DNA of 64,000 bases from SAR86 cluster bacterium (GTDB taxonomy: Bacteria > Pseudomonadota > Gammaproteobacteria > Magnimaribacterales > D2472), in assembly GCA_023703655.1 (NCBI GenBank), contig CP097973.1, forward strand, positions 478,170-542,169, in the 5' to 3' direction. The notes under the pieces were generated by a model. The model saw only the letters and a program-made list of their open reading frames with translations. It was not told the origin of the DNA and searched no databases. The translations under genes were made by a program, and so were the position numbers. The first letter of the stretch is position 1. Each line of letters opens with the position of its first letter. Positions 16,887 through 26,030 of the stretch are shown piece after piece.

Positions 16887-19800
16887 ATGGCTAGAAAGTA
16901 TTTTAAATTAGGTATTCAGCAGCTTAAAGACATCTGTAACGAAAATAGAAATGATATTGCTATTTTAAAAGAAGTTCACCATGAACTTACCCACAGGAAA
17001 ACTCGCTCTGCTGTCGAACTGAGAGGAAACCTAGAGGCTTACTTTAAAAAAAATAATGCAGATAAACCAGCCACAGGAAAAACTGAAAAGGCTGGATCTT
17101 CAGGGGGTTCAAAGCCCAAGGCACCAAAAGGAAAATCAGATAAGAAAAAAAAATCTGATCAAGAAAACAAAGAGGATCCAAAGCCTAAGAAATCAAAAAT
17201 AAAAAAACCAGGTGATTTCTCTCAAGATTCATTATTTGAAGAACCTGCTCCGCAAAGTTACGATCGCAATTTTTCGCTTGTTGATTCTGCAGAAAATGCC
17301 CAATCAAAAAATACAAAATGGGTTACAAAACTCAGAGATAATAAAAAATATTTTTTAAATCTTGCACAGAATTCAAGCATCCTAGAAAGACAAATAGAAG
17401 CTTTAGATAAGTATATTCTTGAGCTCAAAAATTTTGGTAAAAGTAATACTTTTACAACTCTTTTGAATGGCTCTCATCTAAAAGAAAATCCTGGTTTATA
17501 TGTTTATAGTTTTGAGCTGGAAGATCCGCTCGAAGTTTTTGAGGGAGCCAAGGTAGAAATAACCATTGGAACTTCCCAAGACGAGGCTAAGGTTGCAGGG
17601 ATAGATGATAAAACTGTATTTCTTGAATTTGAAAAATATCAAGGCAAGGTTATTGAGTCCTGCATAGTAAAAATTGATAGAACACAATTATTACGAGCAC
17701 TGCATGAAAAGTTAACTGATGTGAGTAATGGGGAGATAGAGTCTTTCAATCACGACCTTGTTAAAAGTGTTTTTAATAATGATTCTGACTCCAAAGAGCC
17801 TGAGCTTAAGAAAAATGTTATCGGTCTTGATGGTCTTAATGACGAGCAAAGCTTAGCTGTAAGATATGCCATCGCTAACGAGGTTTCATATATTTGGGGA
17901 CCCCCGGGCACGGGTAAAACTAAAACTCTGGGAGTTTTAATAGAGAATTTTTTTGCAAAAGAAGAAAGATCACTTATTGCCTCAAATACCAATCAAGCTG
18001 TAGATCAAGTTTTATTAAAACTTTGCGAACAACTTGGAAAGGATCATGAGGCTATTCAGGAGGGTTATATTCTAAGGCGAGGAAAAATTAATCTAAAAGA
18101 ATTAAATCAAGGCTGGGGTGATTATGTTGATTTAGATAAAATCGTTGCTCGCAAATCCGAAGCACTTGTTTTGCAAGCAGATGAGTTGGAAGCGAAAATC
18201 AATAAATATAAAAATGAACTCGAGAAAGTAGAAAAAATTCTTTCTGCATTTAAAAACCTTGATGAAAAACATGCCTCATTAGCAGAAGCAAAATCTCTCT
18301 TTAAATCAACAAAAAAAGAAAAGCAGTCTAACTCTTCAAGGATTAAAGATCTTACTCAGACAGTAAAAGATTTAAAGCAAGAAGCCGAAGATAGAAAAGC
18401 TGCAGGCGCGTTAAGAAGATTATTACTTCGCAATGAACAACAAATTGAAAGTGATATATCTTATACAAAGTACTCGATAGAGCAGTTGGAGGAAAAGAAA
18501 ACCAATCTTCCAAAACTAATAAGTTCTCAGGAGAAGCAAATAAAAAGTCTTGAGGATGATCTAGAAATAATCTCCAAAAGAACGAAAGGTAAAGACAGGG
18601 ATAAAGCAGAGTCAGATCTTCAAGGAATTATTAAAGAGATGGGTCCATTGGAGGGTGAGCTGGCTAAAGTAAGAGAGGAGCTTGAAGGCATCAAGGAGAC
18701 TGTCATAAACAATGCAAAGATTGTTGGAGCAACAGTAACAAGAACCTACCTCAAGCAGGACGAGTATCTTGGATTTAATAATGTAATTATCGATGAAGCA
18801 TCGATGGTACTGCTACCTTCTTTATATAACGTTTTGGGGTTTGCCTCTGATAGATGCATTATCTCTGGGGACTTTAGGCAGCTTGCCCCAATCGTGGAGA
18901 CAAAGCAGAAAGAAATACACGAAGAAATTTCGAAGGATATTTTTTCCTTTTCAGGCGTCGAGGAGCTCAGCCAAAAGGGTAGAAACACTAAAAATTTAAT
19001 CATGCTCAAAAATCAATATCGCATGCAGAGCAATATATGTAATCTAGTAAATTCTTTTATGTATCAAGGAAATCTTGAAACAGCAAAGGATCAAGAGGTA
19101 GAAAACATCATCCCAGATTTTTATGAAAACATAGTAATTATTGATACATCTAAAGTATTTCCATTTTCGCAAAAGAAGGGTACTTCTTATTACAATCTCA
19201 TGCATGCCATGATCACGCGCAACCTGATTAATATATTTAATAAGCATTCAAAAAAAGAACTATCGATAGGTATTTGTTCACCTTATACAGCCCAAGCCAG
19301 AATGCATAGCTCCCTCAATCAAGATACTAATAATGTAACTGCTGGAACTGTCCATAGGTTTCAGGGTGATGAGAAAGACATCATGATTCTTGATACAGTT
19401 GATTCCCTTGGAGAAACTCAAGTTGGTTATTGGGCTTTATCTGATTTGCCTAGTGAGGATGGAAGCAAACTTTGGAATGTTGCAATCAGTCGCTCAAAAG
19501 ACCACTTATTTTTTATTGGCAATTTAACACACCTTAACTCTCATTTACCTAGAGCAAGCTTCTTAAGAAACATACTACATAGCGCTCAAAACTCAGGACA
19601 GGTTGTTCCGGTAGAGGAGATACTTAAACTTAGTGACCTCAAGGAGGAGCTCAAGCCATTGATTAAAAAATTTGAGCTCGATGATGCAACGGTTGAAAAG
19701 GGTTTATTTAATAATCAAGACTTTGAAAAAGTTTTTCTCGATGATATTCAAAACGCAAAATCAAATATAGCAATATTTTCAGGTTTCATTACTCCAAATC

Positions 19801-20414
19801 GAGTAGCACATTACGGTGATATTTTTAGAACTAAGATTGCTGAAGGTGTCCAGATAAGATGCGTTACTAGACCCCCAAAGAACAACGGTAGCATGAGAGT
19901 TGAGCTTGGAACTCAGGCTCTTGATTCACTTGAAGCTATTGGATGTGTAGTGGATACCAGAACAACCATTCATCAAAAAGCTGCAATCATTGATGACGAA
20001 ATCTCATGGTTTGGATCACTGAATCCGTTATCACATACATCTCTCACAGAAGAAACCATGGCACGAATTAATAATAAGGGATTTGCATCGCAACTTATTC
20101 AAAATCTCTCACTGAAGTTCGTAAAAGATACAAGAGGGGCAGCAGTTGCGAAAGAAAATCCTGAATGTGAATATTGCGGATCAAGGACTTCATATAACTT
20201 TGGTACTTACGGAAAGCCTGATTATTGGCGTTGTGAGAGCTGCAATAAGACAAAATCATTATTTGCTAGAGGTAAGAAAATAAAAGATAGATCTAAAGTG
20301 GGAGAGGATTGCCCAACAGGCTGTGGTGGAAAGTTAAGAATATCAAACGGCAGTAATGGAGAATTTTACGGCTGCAACAATTATCCAAGTTGCGGACACA
20401 CAGAGAACGGTTAG
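16887..20414 (+). CDS. SF1 helicase-PLD nuclease-zinc ribbon protein, Mokosh type II-like
   Basis: Domains of this 1175-aa protein in order: an N-terminal helical module (1-55); a Lys-rich linker; a COG1112/UPF1-like SF1 helicase with Walker A G-P-P-G-T-G-K-T (about 338), a long coiled-coil insertion (about 420-620), motif II D-E-A-S-M (636), G-D-F-R-Q-L, Q-Y-R-M (about 712), H-R-F-Q-G-D-E (about 822) and A-I-S-R-S (about 865); a PLD phosphodiesterase domain with one H-x-K-x4-D...G-S motif (about 1028); and two C-terminal zinc ribbons, the last like topoisomerase C4 fingers. A single HKD motif implies dimerisation. Helicase plus PLD in one chain is the described make-up of type II Mokosh anti-phage proteins (from memory; assignment inferred). 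All ATPase motifs look intact. ATG start follows an AAGG-like site; the WYL-like gene starts 2 bp after the stop. Confidence 0.85.
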   Translation: MARKYFKLGIQQLKDICNENRNDIAILKEVHHELTHRKTRSAVELRGNLEAYFKKNNADKPATGKTEKAGSSGGSKPKAPKGKSDKKKKSDQENKEDPKPKKSKIKKPGDFSQDSLFEEPAPQSYDRNFSLVDSAENAQSKNTKWVTKLRDNKKYFLNLAQNSSILERQIEALDKYILELKNFGKSNTFTTLLNGSHLKENPGLYVYSFELEDPLEVFEGAKVEITIGTSQDEAKVAGIDDKTVFLEFEKYQGKVIESCIVKIDRTQLLRALHEKLTDVSNGEIESFNHDLVKSVFNNDSDSKEPELKKNVIGLDGLNDEQSLAVRYAIANEVSYIWGPPGTGKTKTLGVLIENFFAKEERSLIASNTNQAVDQVLLKLCEQLGKDHEAIQEGYILRRGKINLKELNQGWGDYVDLDKIVARKSEALVLQADELEAKINKYKNELEKVEKILSAFKNLDEKHASLAEAKSLFKSTKKEKQSNSSRIKDLTQTVKDLKQEAEDRKAAGALRRLLLRNEQQIESDISYTKYSIEQLEEKKTNLPKLISSQEKQIKSLEDDLEIISKRTKGKDRDKAESDLQGIIKEMGPLEGELAKVREELEGIKETVINNAKIVGATVTRTYLKQDEYLGFNNVIIDEASMVLLPSLYNVLGFASDRCIISGDFRQLAPIVETKQKEIHEEISKDIFSFSGVEELSQKGRNTKNLIMLKNQYRMQSNICNLVNSFMYQGNLETAKDQEVENIIPDFYENIVIIDTSKVFPFSQKKGTSYYNLMHAMITRNLINIFNKHSKKELSIGICSPYTAQARMHSSLNQDTNNVTAGTVHRFQGDEKDIMILDTVDSLGETQVGYWALSDLPSEDGSKLWNVAISRSKDHLFFIGNLTHLNSHLPRASFLRNILHSAQNSGQVVPVEEILKLSDLKEELKPLIKKFELDDATVEKGLFNNQDFEKVFLDDIQNAKSNIAIFSGFITPNRVAHYGDIFRTKIAEGVQIRCVTRPPKNNGSMRVELGTQALDSLEAIGCVVDTRTTIHQKAAIIDDEISWFGSLNPLSHTSLTEETMARINNKGFASQLIQNLSLKFVKDTRGAAVAKENPECEYCGSRTSYNFGTYGKPDYWRCESCNKTKSLFARGKKIKDRSKVGEDCPTGCGGKLRISNGSNGEFYGCNNYPSCGHTENG

Positions 20415-20416
20415 TT

Positions 20417-21271
20417 ATGTCTTTAATTAAAAGCTGTGATCATTGTGGACAAAAAATCAGCATTAGACAGATGCCCTCAGGTCAATGGGTGGCTTTTGAT
20501 GCTCATACGGATAACCCTCATAAGCATGGAAAAAAAGCTAAACAAGCTTCCAAATCCTCGGTAGTAGATAGTAATTTTGCAAGAACAAATCAGTCGCTTG
20601 ATGATCAACACATAATTGATCGCAATAATGAGGTTTTCAGTCTAAAAAGAATCCCATCAGAGTGGCTTGATTTAACACCCTTGAATATTAAAAAACTCTT
20701 AAATAAATTAATGGAGAAAAACAGATCAGCCCACATCGGCTATCTAGATCGCAATGGTGATGGTTCAAGTAGGGAGATTTATCCTTTAAGTGTGGTGGAG
20801 GGTTTAGCTAGTAATCGAAGTAAATCAAAATCATTAAAAATAGTTAGCTACTGCAAATTAAGAGAAGACTATAGAACATTTTTATTATCAAGCATTGAGG
20901 AGATAAGGGCAGGAGAAAAAATACCTCAATCGTTTCTAACTAGTTTTGCTAACCTTGATGAGGATGAAAAAGAAGAAATTCTATCTGGGTCAAGTTTCTT
21001 TGGCTCAAACTCAAGACATATAGAGGAAATGCCAGATGATTATTTTGATAATGATATTAGTCATCAAAAGCCAGCCGATTCAACTAAATCTGTTTATGCC
21101 AAGAAAATTGAGCATGAAGTTAGCAATGACATAGAGGAAACAATAGTACCTCCTGAATTAACTTACACAAGCAATCAGCCAGAGAATTCATCATCCTCTG
21201 AAGGCTCTGGTTGGTCTACTGTAATATTTTGGATCATCCTTGTAATGTTCGCAGTTTTCTCATGTGGCTAA
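20417..21271 (+). CDS. Zinc-ribbon/WYL-like tail-anchored membrane protein (copy 1)
   Basis: The start at 20417 is 2 bp after the helicase stop; an upstream in-frame ATG (20390) lies inside the helicase and is less likely. The 284-aa product has an N-terminal zinc-finger-like C-D-H-C-G-Q...H-x3-N-P-H-K-H. A WYL-like domain follows (about 70-165) with R-E-I-Y-P-L-S-V-V-E-G and S-Y-C-K-L-R-E-D-Y-R-T-F, close to the Y-C-x-L-R-x-x-Y-R-x-F pattern of WYL proteins though the W-Y-L triad itself is changed. An acidic disordered linker leads to one C-terminal membrane helix (about 265-282). WYL domains sense nucleotide ligands and often regulate defence loci. A membrane-anchored partner or sensor for the helicase is my inference. 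Confidence 0.75.
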   Translation: MSLIKSCDHCGQKISIRQMPSGQWVAFDAHTDNPHKHGKKAKQASKSSVVDSNFARTNQSLDDQHIIDRNNEVFSLKRIPSEWLDLTPLNIKKLLNKLMEKNRSAHIGYLDRNGDGSSREIYPLSVVEGLASNRSKSKSLKIVSYCKLREDYRTFLLSSIEEIRAGEKIPQSFLTSFANLDEDEKEEILSGSSFFGSNSRHIEEMPDDYFDNDISHQKPADSTKSVYAKKIEHEVSNDIEETIVPPELTYTSNQPENSSSSEGSGWSTVIFWIILVMFAVFSCG

Positions 21272-21333
21272 AAAACATAACAATCTTATAAATCTCAATT
21301 GTTTTCATTTTCGTAATATGCAACTATGAGTAA

Positions 21334-21471
21334 ATGTCTCTTGAAACTAAATTAGATCAAATTTTAGAAAGATTGGATGTTATTAAAAGCTCATTAGGAA
21401 TCAAAAAACCTTCTCTTTGGGACAACCTAAAACCACGTTTCCCGCTCCATTTTAGATGTTATTTTTTGTAG
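21334..21471 (+). CDS. 45-codon ORF reading through the att-like site
   Basis: ATG at 21334 opens M-S-L-E-T-K-L-D-Q-I-L-E-R-L-D-V-I-K-S-S-L, an amphipathic coiled-coil-like helix, then runs through the tRNA-end repeat (R-F-P-L) and stops 22 bp beyond it. In copy 2 the same start fuses to the amidase fragment. Its C-terminus thus depends on what the element sits next to. Whether it is expressed is unknown; the heptad-like helix suggests a true small protein or the start of a lost gene. Confidence 0.4.
   Translation: MSLETKLDQILERLDVIKSSLGIKKPSLWDNLKPRFPLHFRCYFL
21431..21449 (+). repeat. tRNA-end att-like repeat, copy 2
   Basis: AACCACGTTTCCCGCTCCA differs from the tRNA-Gly remnant end (16756-16774) at one base. 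No T arm or anticodon arm lies upstream, so this is the short-homology end of the island rather than a tRNA gene. Confidence 0.85.
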
Positions 21472-22836
21472 CGTTCAAACCAAGCAATAATATGATCTAC
21501 CTTAGTAATCAATCTGGATGGCACACTTGCAATGCCATGAGAAGCACCAGGGATTCTTATCATCGCGCTTTCAACTCCCTTAAGTCTTAATGCTTGATAA
21601 AATTGTTCAGTTTCAGATATCGGTGTTCTCCTATCATCCTCACCAGTAATTAAAAGTGTTGGGGTGGTTACATTGCCTACCAATGAAAGGGGAGAACGTT
21701 CCCAATAATGTTCAAGATGCTCCCATGGAGGACCAGGAAATTGATGATAAATCTGACTTACCATAGAATCAGCTGTCAGCGTTTTGCTAAGCCAATTTAT
21801 TACAGGTTTAGCACTCACAGCAGCATTAAAACGATCGGTAAGACCAATTGCATAAGCAGTTGCGATACCTCCCGCACTACCTCCAGTAATAAACAAATTG
21901 TTTTCATCAACAAATCCCATACCAATTAGTGCATCAATTCCCGACATATGATCTTCAAAATCCTCTGGGCTTGAATATTTATATTGAAGCAAAAGGGCAA
22001 AATCCTCACCATATGACAGGCTTCCGCGGTAGTTGTCATAGAAAACAATATATCCTGCTGCAGCCATTGCTTGCATTTCCGCTGAGAAATATGGTCCATA
22101 TGCAAGATGAGGTCCACCATGAATTTCTAAAATTAAGGGATATTTCTTTGATGGATCAAAATCAGGCGGGGTAATATACCAACCCTGAATTTCTTGACCA
22201 TCAAACGATGATTCATAAATGATTTCGTTGACCTGACCAAGTCTTTTATAACCAAGCAAATCATCATTTAAGGCAGTTAACGCTAAAGGCTTACCATTTT
22301 TAACAATAGCCACATTGGATGGGCGATCTGGTTTGCCGTAAGTAAAAGCAATGGTATTTGCCGACATATGAAATCCACCTGACAAATAAGGTCTACCCAG
22401 AGATGTTCCACCAAGACCACTTACAATTTCTTTTATCGAACCATTCAAATTAACTTGACCTATTTTTCTAATACCACGCTCGTCGTAAGCAAAATAAATG
22501 GATCGATTATCATCAGCCCAAATAATGTCGTTGGCATCACCATCCAAATTTTTTGTTAACAACCTGCTTTTGCCACCATCAACACTTACAATTGCAATGC
22601 GATCGGGTGTATATGCAAGAGGTCTACGTTCTTCTTTAATAAATGCTAATGTTTTACCGTTTGGTGAAATAGATGGTGAGCGTTCCGCACCTGGCTCGGA
22701 AGTAATTTGTTTGAGTTCTTTGGTATCAATATTAATTGCATAAATATCAGCTTCATCGCTGACTAGTTCCCAGTCATTGGAACGATAGGCTGAGAAATAA
22801 ATCTCTTTACTGTCTACTGTCCATGCCAGAGAACCA
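21459..22836 (-). pseudogene. S9 prolyl oligopeptidase-family peptidase, 5'-truncated
   Basis: The frame is open from the repeat junction at 22836/22837 to the stop at 21459, about 458 residues. The first part holds beta-propeller repeats (S-I-S-P-N-G-K-T-L-A-F, D-I-I-W-A-D-D-N). The C-terminal part is a complete alpha/beta hydrolase domain with nucleophile G-G-S-A-G-G, Asp in G-E-D-D-R-R-T-P and His in G-A-S-H-G-I. An acylaminoacyl-peptidase-like enzyme normally has 600-700 residues, so about 200 N-terminal residues with the signal and start codon are missing. An internal ATG at 22562 would give 367 aa, but the homologous frame clearly extends upstream of it. The break coincides exactly with the start of repeat copy 2. 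Confidence 0.85.
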
Positions 22837-23860
22837 TGATACAGTTGATTCCCTTGGAGAAACTCAAGTTGGTTATTGGGCTTTATCTGATTTGCCTAGT
22901 GAGGATGGAAGCAAACTTTGGAATGTTGCAATCAGTCGCTCAAAAGACCACTTATTTTTTATTGGCAATTTAACACACCTTAACTCTCATTTACCTAGAG
23001 CAAGCTTCTTAAGAAACATACTACATAGCGCTCAAAACTCAGGACAGGTTGTTCCGGTAGAGGAGATACTTAAACTTAGTGACCTCAAGGAGGAGCTCAA
23101 GCCATTGATTAAAAAATTTGAGCTCGATGATGCAACGGTTGAAAAGGGTTTATTTAATAATCAAGACTTTGAAAAAGTTTTTCTCGATGATATTCAAAAC
23201 GCAAAATCAAATATAGCAATATTTTCAGGTTTCATTACTCCAAATCGAGTAGCACATTACGGTGATATTTTTAGAACTAAGATTGCTGAAGGTGTCCAGA
23301 TAAGATGCGTTACTAGACCCCCAAAGAACAACGGTAGCATGAGAGTTGAGCTTGGAACTCAGGCTCTTGATTCACTTGAAGCTATTGGATGTGTAGTGGA
23401 TACCAGAACAACCATTCATCAAAAAGCTGCAATCATTGATGACGAAATCTCATGGTTTGGATCACTGAATCCGTTATCACATACATCTCTCACAGAAGAA
23501 ACCATGGCACGAATTAATAATAAGGGATTTGCATCGCAACTTATTCAAAATCTCTCACTGAAGTTCGTAAAAGATACAAGAGGGGCAGCAGTTGCGAAAG
23601 AAAATCCTGAATGTGAATATTGCGGATCAAGGACTTCATATAACTTTGGTACTTACGGAAAGCCTGATTATTGGCGTTGTGAGAGCTGCAATAAGACAAA
23701 ATCATTATTTGCTAGAGGTAAGAAAATAAAAGATAGATCTAAAGTGGGAGAGGATTGCCCAACAGGCTGTGGTGGAAAGTTAAGAATATCAAACGGCAGT
23801 AATGGAGAATTTTACGGCTGCAACAATTATCCAAGTTGCGGACACACAGAGAACGGTTAG
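22837..23860 (+). pseudogene. Helicase-PLD 3' fragment (duplicate)
   Basis: This is identical to residues about 836-1175 of the protein at 16887-20414. It keeps helicase motif VI, the PLD domain and both zinc ribbons but lacks Walker A, motif II and the N-terminus. The first ATG in frame (22823) lies in DNA antisense to the S9 peptidase, so there is no native start. If translated it would yield a free-standing PLD-zinc ribbon protein. Confidence 0.88.
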
Positions 23861-23862
23861 TT

Positions 23863-24717
23863 ATGTCTTTAATTAAAAGCTGTGATCATTGTGGACAAAA
23901 AATCAGCATTAGACAGATGCCCTCAGGTCAATGGGTGGCTTTTGATGCTCATACGGATAACCCTCATAAGCATGGAAAAAAAGCTAAACAAGCTTCCAAA
24001 TCCTCGGTAGTAGATAGTAATTTTGCAAGAACAAATCAGTCGCTTGATGATCAACACATAATTGATCGCAATAATGAGGTTTTCAGTCTAAAAAGAATCC
24101 CATCAGAGTGGCTTGATTTAACACCCTTGAATATTAAAAAACTCTTAAATAAATTAATGGAGAAAAACAGATCAGCCCACATCGGCTATCTAGATCGCAA
24201 TGGTGATGGTTCAAGTAGGGAGATTTATCCTTTAAGTGTGGTGGAGGGTTTAGCTAGTAATCGAAGTAAATCAAAATCATTAAAAATAGTTAGCTACTGC
24301 AAATTAAGAGAAGACTATAGAACATTTTTATTATCAAGCATTGAGGAGATAAGGGCAGGAGAAAAAATACCTCAATCGTTTCTAACTAGTTTTGCTAACC
24401 TTGATGAGGATGAAAAAGAAGAAATTCTATCTGGGTCAAGTTTCTTTGGCTCAAACTCAAGACATATAGAGGAAATGCCAGATGATTATTTTGATAATGA
24501 TATTAGTCATCAAAAGCCAGCCGATTCAACTAAATCTGTTTATGCCAAGAAAATTGAGCATGAAGTTAGCAATGACATAGAGGAAACAATAGTACCTCCT
24601 GAATTAACTTACACAAGCAATCAGCCAGAGAATTCATCATCCTCTGAAGGCTCTGGTTGGTCTACTGTAATATTTTGGATCATCCTTGTAATGTTCGCAG
24701 TTTTCTCATGTGGCTAA
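23863..24717 (+). CDS. Zinc-ribbon/WYL-like tail-anchored membrane protein (copy 2)
   Basis: The 284-aa product is identical to the protein at 20417-21271 (same zinc finger, WYL-like domain, acidic linker and C-terminal helix). The gene is complete. Its native upstream partner is reduced here to a promoterless 3' fragment, so expression is uncertain unless a promoter lies inside the helicase fragment. Confidence 0.75.
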   Translation: MSLIKSCDHCGQKISIRQMPSGQWVAFDAHTDNPHKHGKKAKQASKSSVVDSNFARTNQSLDDQHIIDRNNEVFSLKRIPSEWLDLTPLNIKKLLNKLMEKNRSAHIGYLDRNGDGSSREIYPLSVVEGLASNRSKSKSLKIVSYCKLREDYRTFLLSSIEEIRAGEKIPQSFLTSFANLDEDEKEEILSGSSFFGSNSRHIEEMPDDYFDNDISHQKPADSTKSVYAKKIEHEVSNDIEETIVPPELTYTSNQPENSSSSEGSGWSTVIFWIILVMFAVFSCG

Positions 24718-24779
24718 AAAACATAACAATCTTATAAATCTCAATTGTTTTCATTTTCGTAATATGCAACTATGAGTAA

Positions 24780-26030
24780 ATGTCTCTTGAAACTAAATTA
24801 GATCAAATTTTAGAAAGATTGGATGTTATTAAAAGCTCATTAGGAATCAAAAAACCTTCTCTTTGGGACAACCTAAAACCACGTTTCCCGCTCCAACTCA
24901 AGCAAAATAACTACTTTATAATTGGCAAAACTAATTTATCTGAGTGGGCAAACTTCAGATCAACTGGGTCTGTTTCTGGATGGTCAAGTTTGGGAGGACA
25001 AACGTTAAATTCATATGGAAGGAATTTAAATCCATGTGGCTCAAGTTCAGGATCTGCGGTAGCTGTTAAAGATGGTTTGGTTGAAGTTGCCATTGGCACT
25101 GAAACCAATGGATCTATTTCATGTCCAGCATCTGTGAATGGTATTGTTGGTATTAAACCAACTGTTGGTCTAGTAAGTCGTCATGGTATTGTCCCAATTT
25201 CATCAACTCAAGATACTGCTGGACCAATGACAAAAAGTGTTGCACTTGCAGCACAAGTGTTGTCTGCGATCTCAGGATTTGATCCAAAAGATAAAGCAAC
25301 CTATAACATTCCTAGTACCATGACATTTAATTTTGCTGATGATTTAAGTCTTGATGGATTGCAAAACAAAAGACTTGGATTGTTAGTAAGCGGTCAAGAG
25401 TATGAAATTGGTCAAAAATTATTAGATAAAATTAAGAATACGATTGCAGCACTTGGTGGTGAAGTAGTGATGATTGAGGATAATAGGGAGTATCCTGGCA
25501 ATGACGAGTATTTTCTTTTACTTTACGAATTTAAATACGGTATTGATAAATATTTGCAGTCTAAAAAGAATCTCAATGTAAGCTCTTTGGATGATCTTAT
25601 TATATTTAACGAGGCTAACAAAGATGAGGTAATGCAACATTTTGATCAAGATATTTTTTATCAAAGTGTAGAAGCTTCATTGGATCAAGAGAGATACGAA
25701 GATGCAAAAAAAATTGTCATAGAGGCGCAAAATGATATCCAATATCTCTTAAATCAAAACAATCTAGACGCTTTAGTTGGTCTTACCAGAAATCCTGCAT
25801 GGGAAATAAATTATGTTGGTGGAGATGATAAAGCAATGGACAAACAACTATCATGGGGTAATGGTGGGTTTGCAGCAATAGCAGGATTCCCACACATAAC
25901 AGTACCTTTGTCATTGGTAAATGGATTACCCGTTGGTGTATCATTTATCGGTGGTGCATGGTCTGAAAAATCATTATTAGAAATGGCGTATGCATTCGAA
26001 CAATTTAATCAAGTTGGAGAGATTGAATGA
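24780..26030 (+). pseudogene. Amidase fragment fused to the island small ORF
   Basis: The first 38 or so codons are the island small ORF (M-S-L-E-T-K-L-D...) and the tRNA-end repeat. From 24896 the frame continues as an amidase-signature enzyme with the cis-Ser G-S-S-S-G-S, the nucleophile region G-T-E-T-N-G-S-I-S-C-P-A-S and G-I-K-P-T-V-G. The N-terminal 100-150 residues with the catalytic Lys (the K-D-N motif) are gone, so activity is not expected. The downstream cyclase-family gene overlaps by 4 bp, so the original amidase was its operon partner. Confidence 0.85.
24877..24895 (+). repeat. tRNA-end att-like repeat, copy 3
   Basis: Identical to 21431-21449 as part of the large duplication. 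It joins directly to amidase coding sequence in frame. Confidence 0.85.

Larger units (their letters stand above)
16726..21449 (+). mobile_element. tRNA-Gly-associated helicase-PLD / WYL-like genomic island
   Basis: The unit is bounded on the left by the 49-bp tRNA-Gly 3' half and on the right by a shorter copy of the same tRNA end (21431-21449: AACC, one mismatch, then 14 identical bases to CCA). Between them lie the 1175-aa helicase-PLD gene, the 284-aa WYL-like gene and a 45-codon ORF. No integrase, transposase or replication gene is present, so it would need help in trans or is a relic. Its last 2,059 bp recur at 22837-24895. Confidence 0.65.
19391..21449 (+). repeat. 2,059-bp direct repeat, copy 1
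   Basis: This covers the helicase C-terminal third (residues about 836-1175), the whole WYL-like gene, the small ORF start and the att-like tRNA end. It matches 22837-24895 at a constant offset of 3,446 bp, and the encoded proteins are identical throughout, pointing to a very recent duplication or an assembly repeat. Copy 1 continues the intact helicase; copy 2 begins abruptly. Confidence 0.93.
22837..24895 (+). repeat. 2,059-bp direct repeat, copy 2
   Basis: Second copy of 19391-21449. The left edge falls inside the helicase gene with only TGATACAG-type microhomology. The right edge is the last base of the tRNA-end repeat. Flanks differ fully from those of copy 1. Confidence 0.93.

Noticed and set aside
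16887-20414. Housekeeping UPF1-like helicase or topoisomerase
   Set aside because: Topoisomerase-like zinc ribbons are present, but there is no topoisomerase catalytic domain; the PLD domain and island context argue for an accessory role.
21431-21449. A second tRNA-Gly gene
   Set aside because: Only the acceptor end is present; no T, anticodon or D arm lies upstream.
22837-23860. A functional second helicase gene
   Set aside because: ATPase motifs I-III and the native start are absent.
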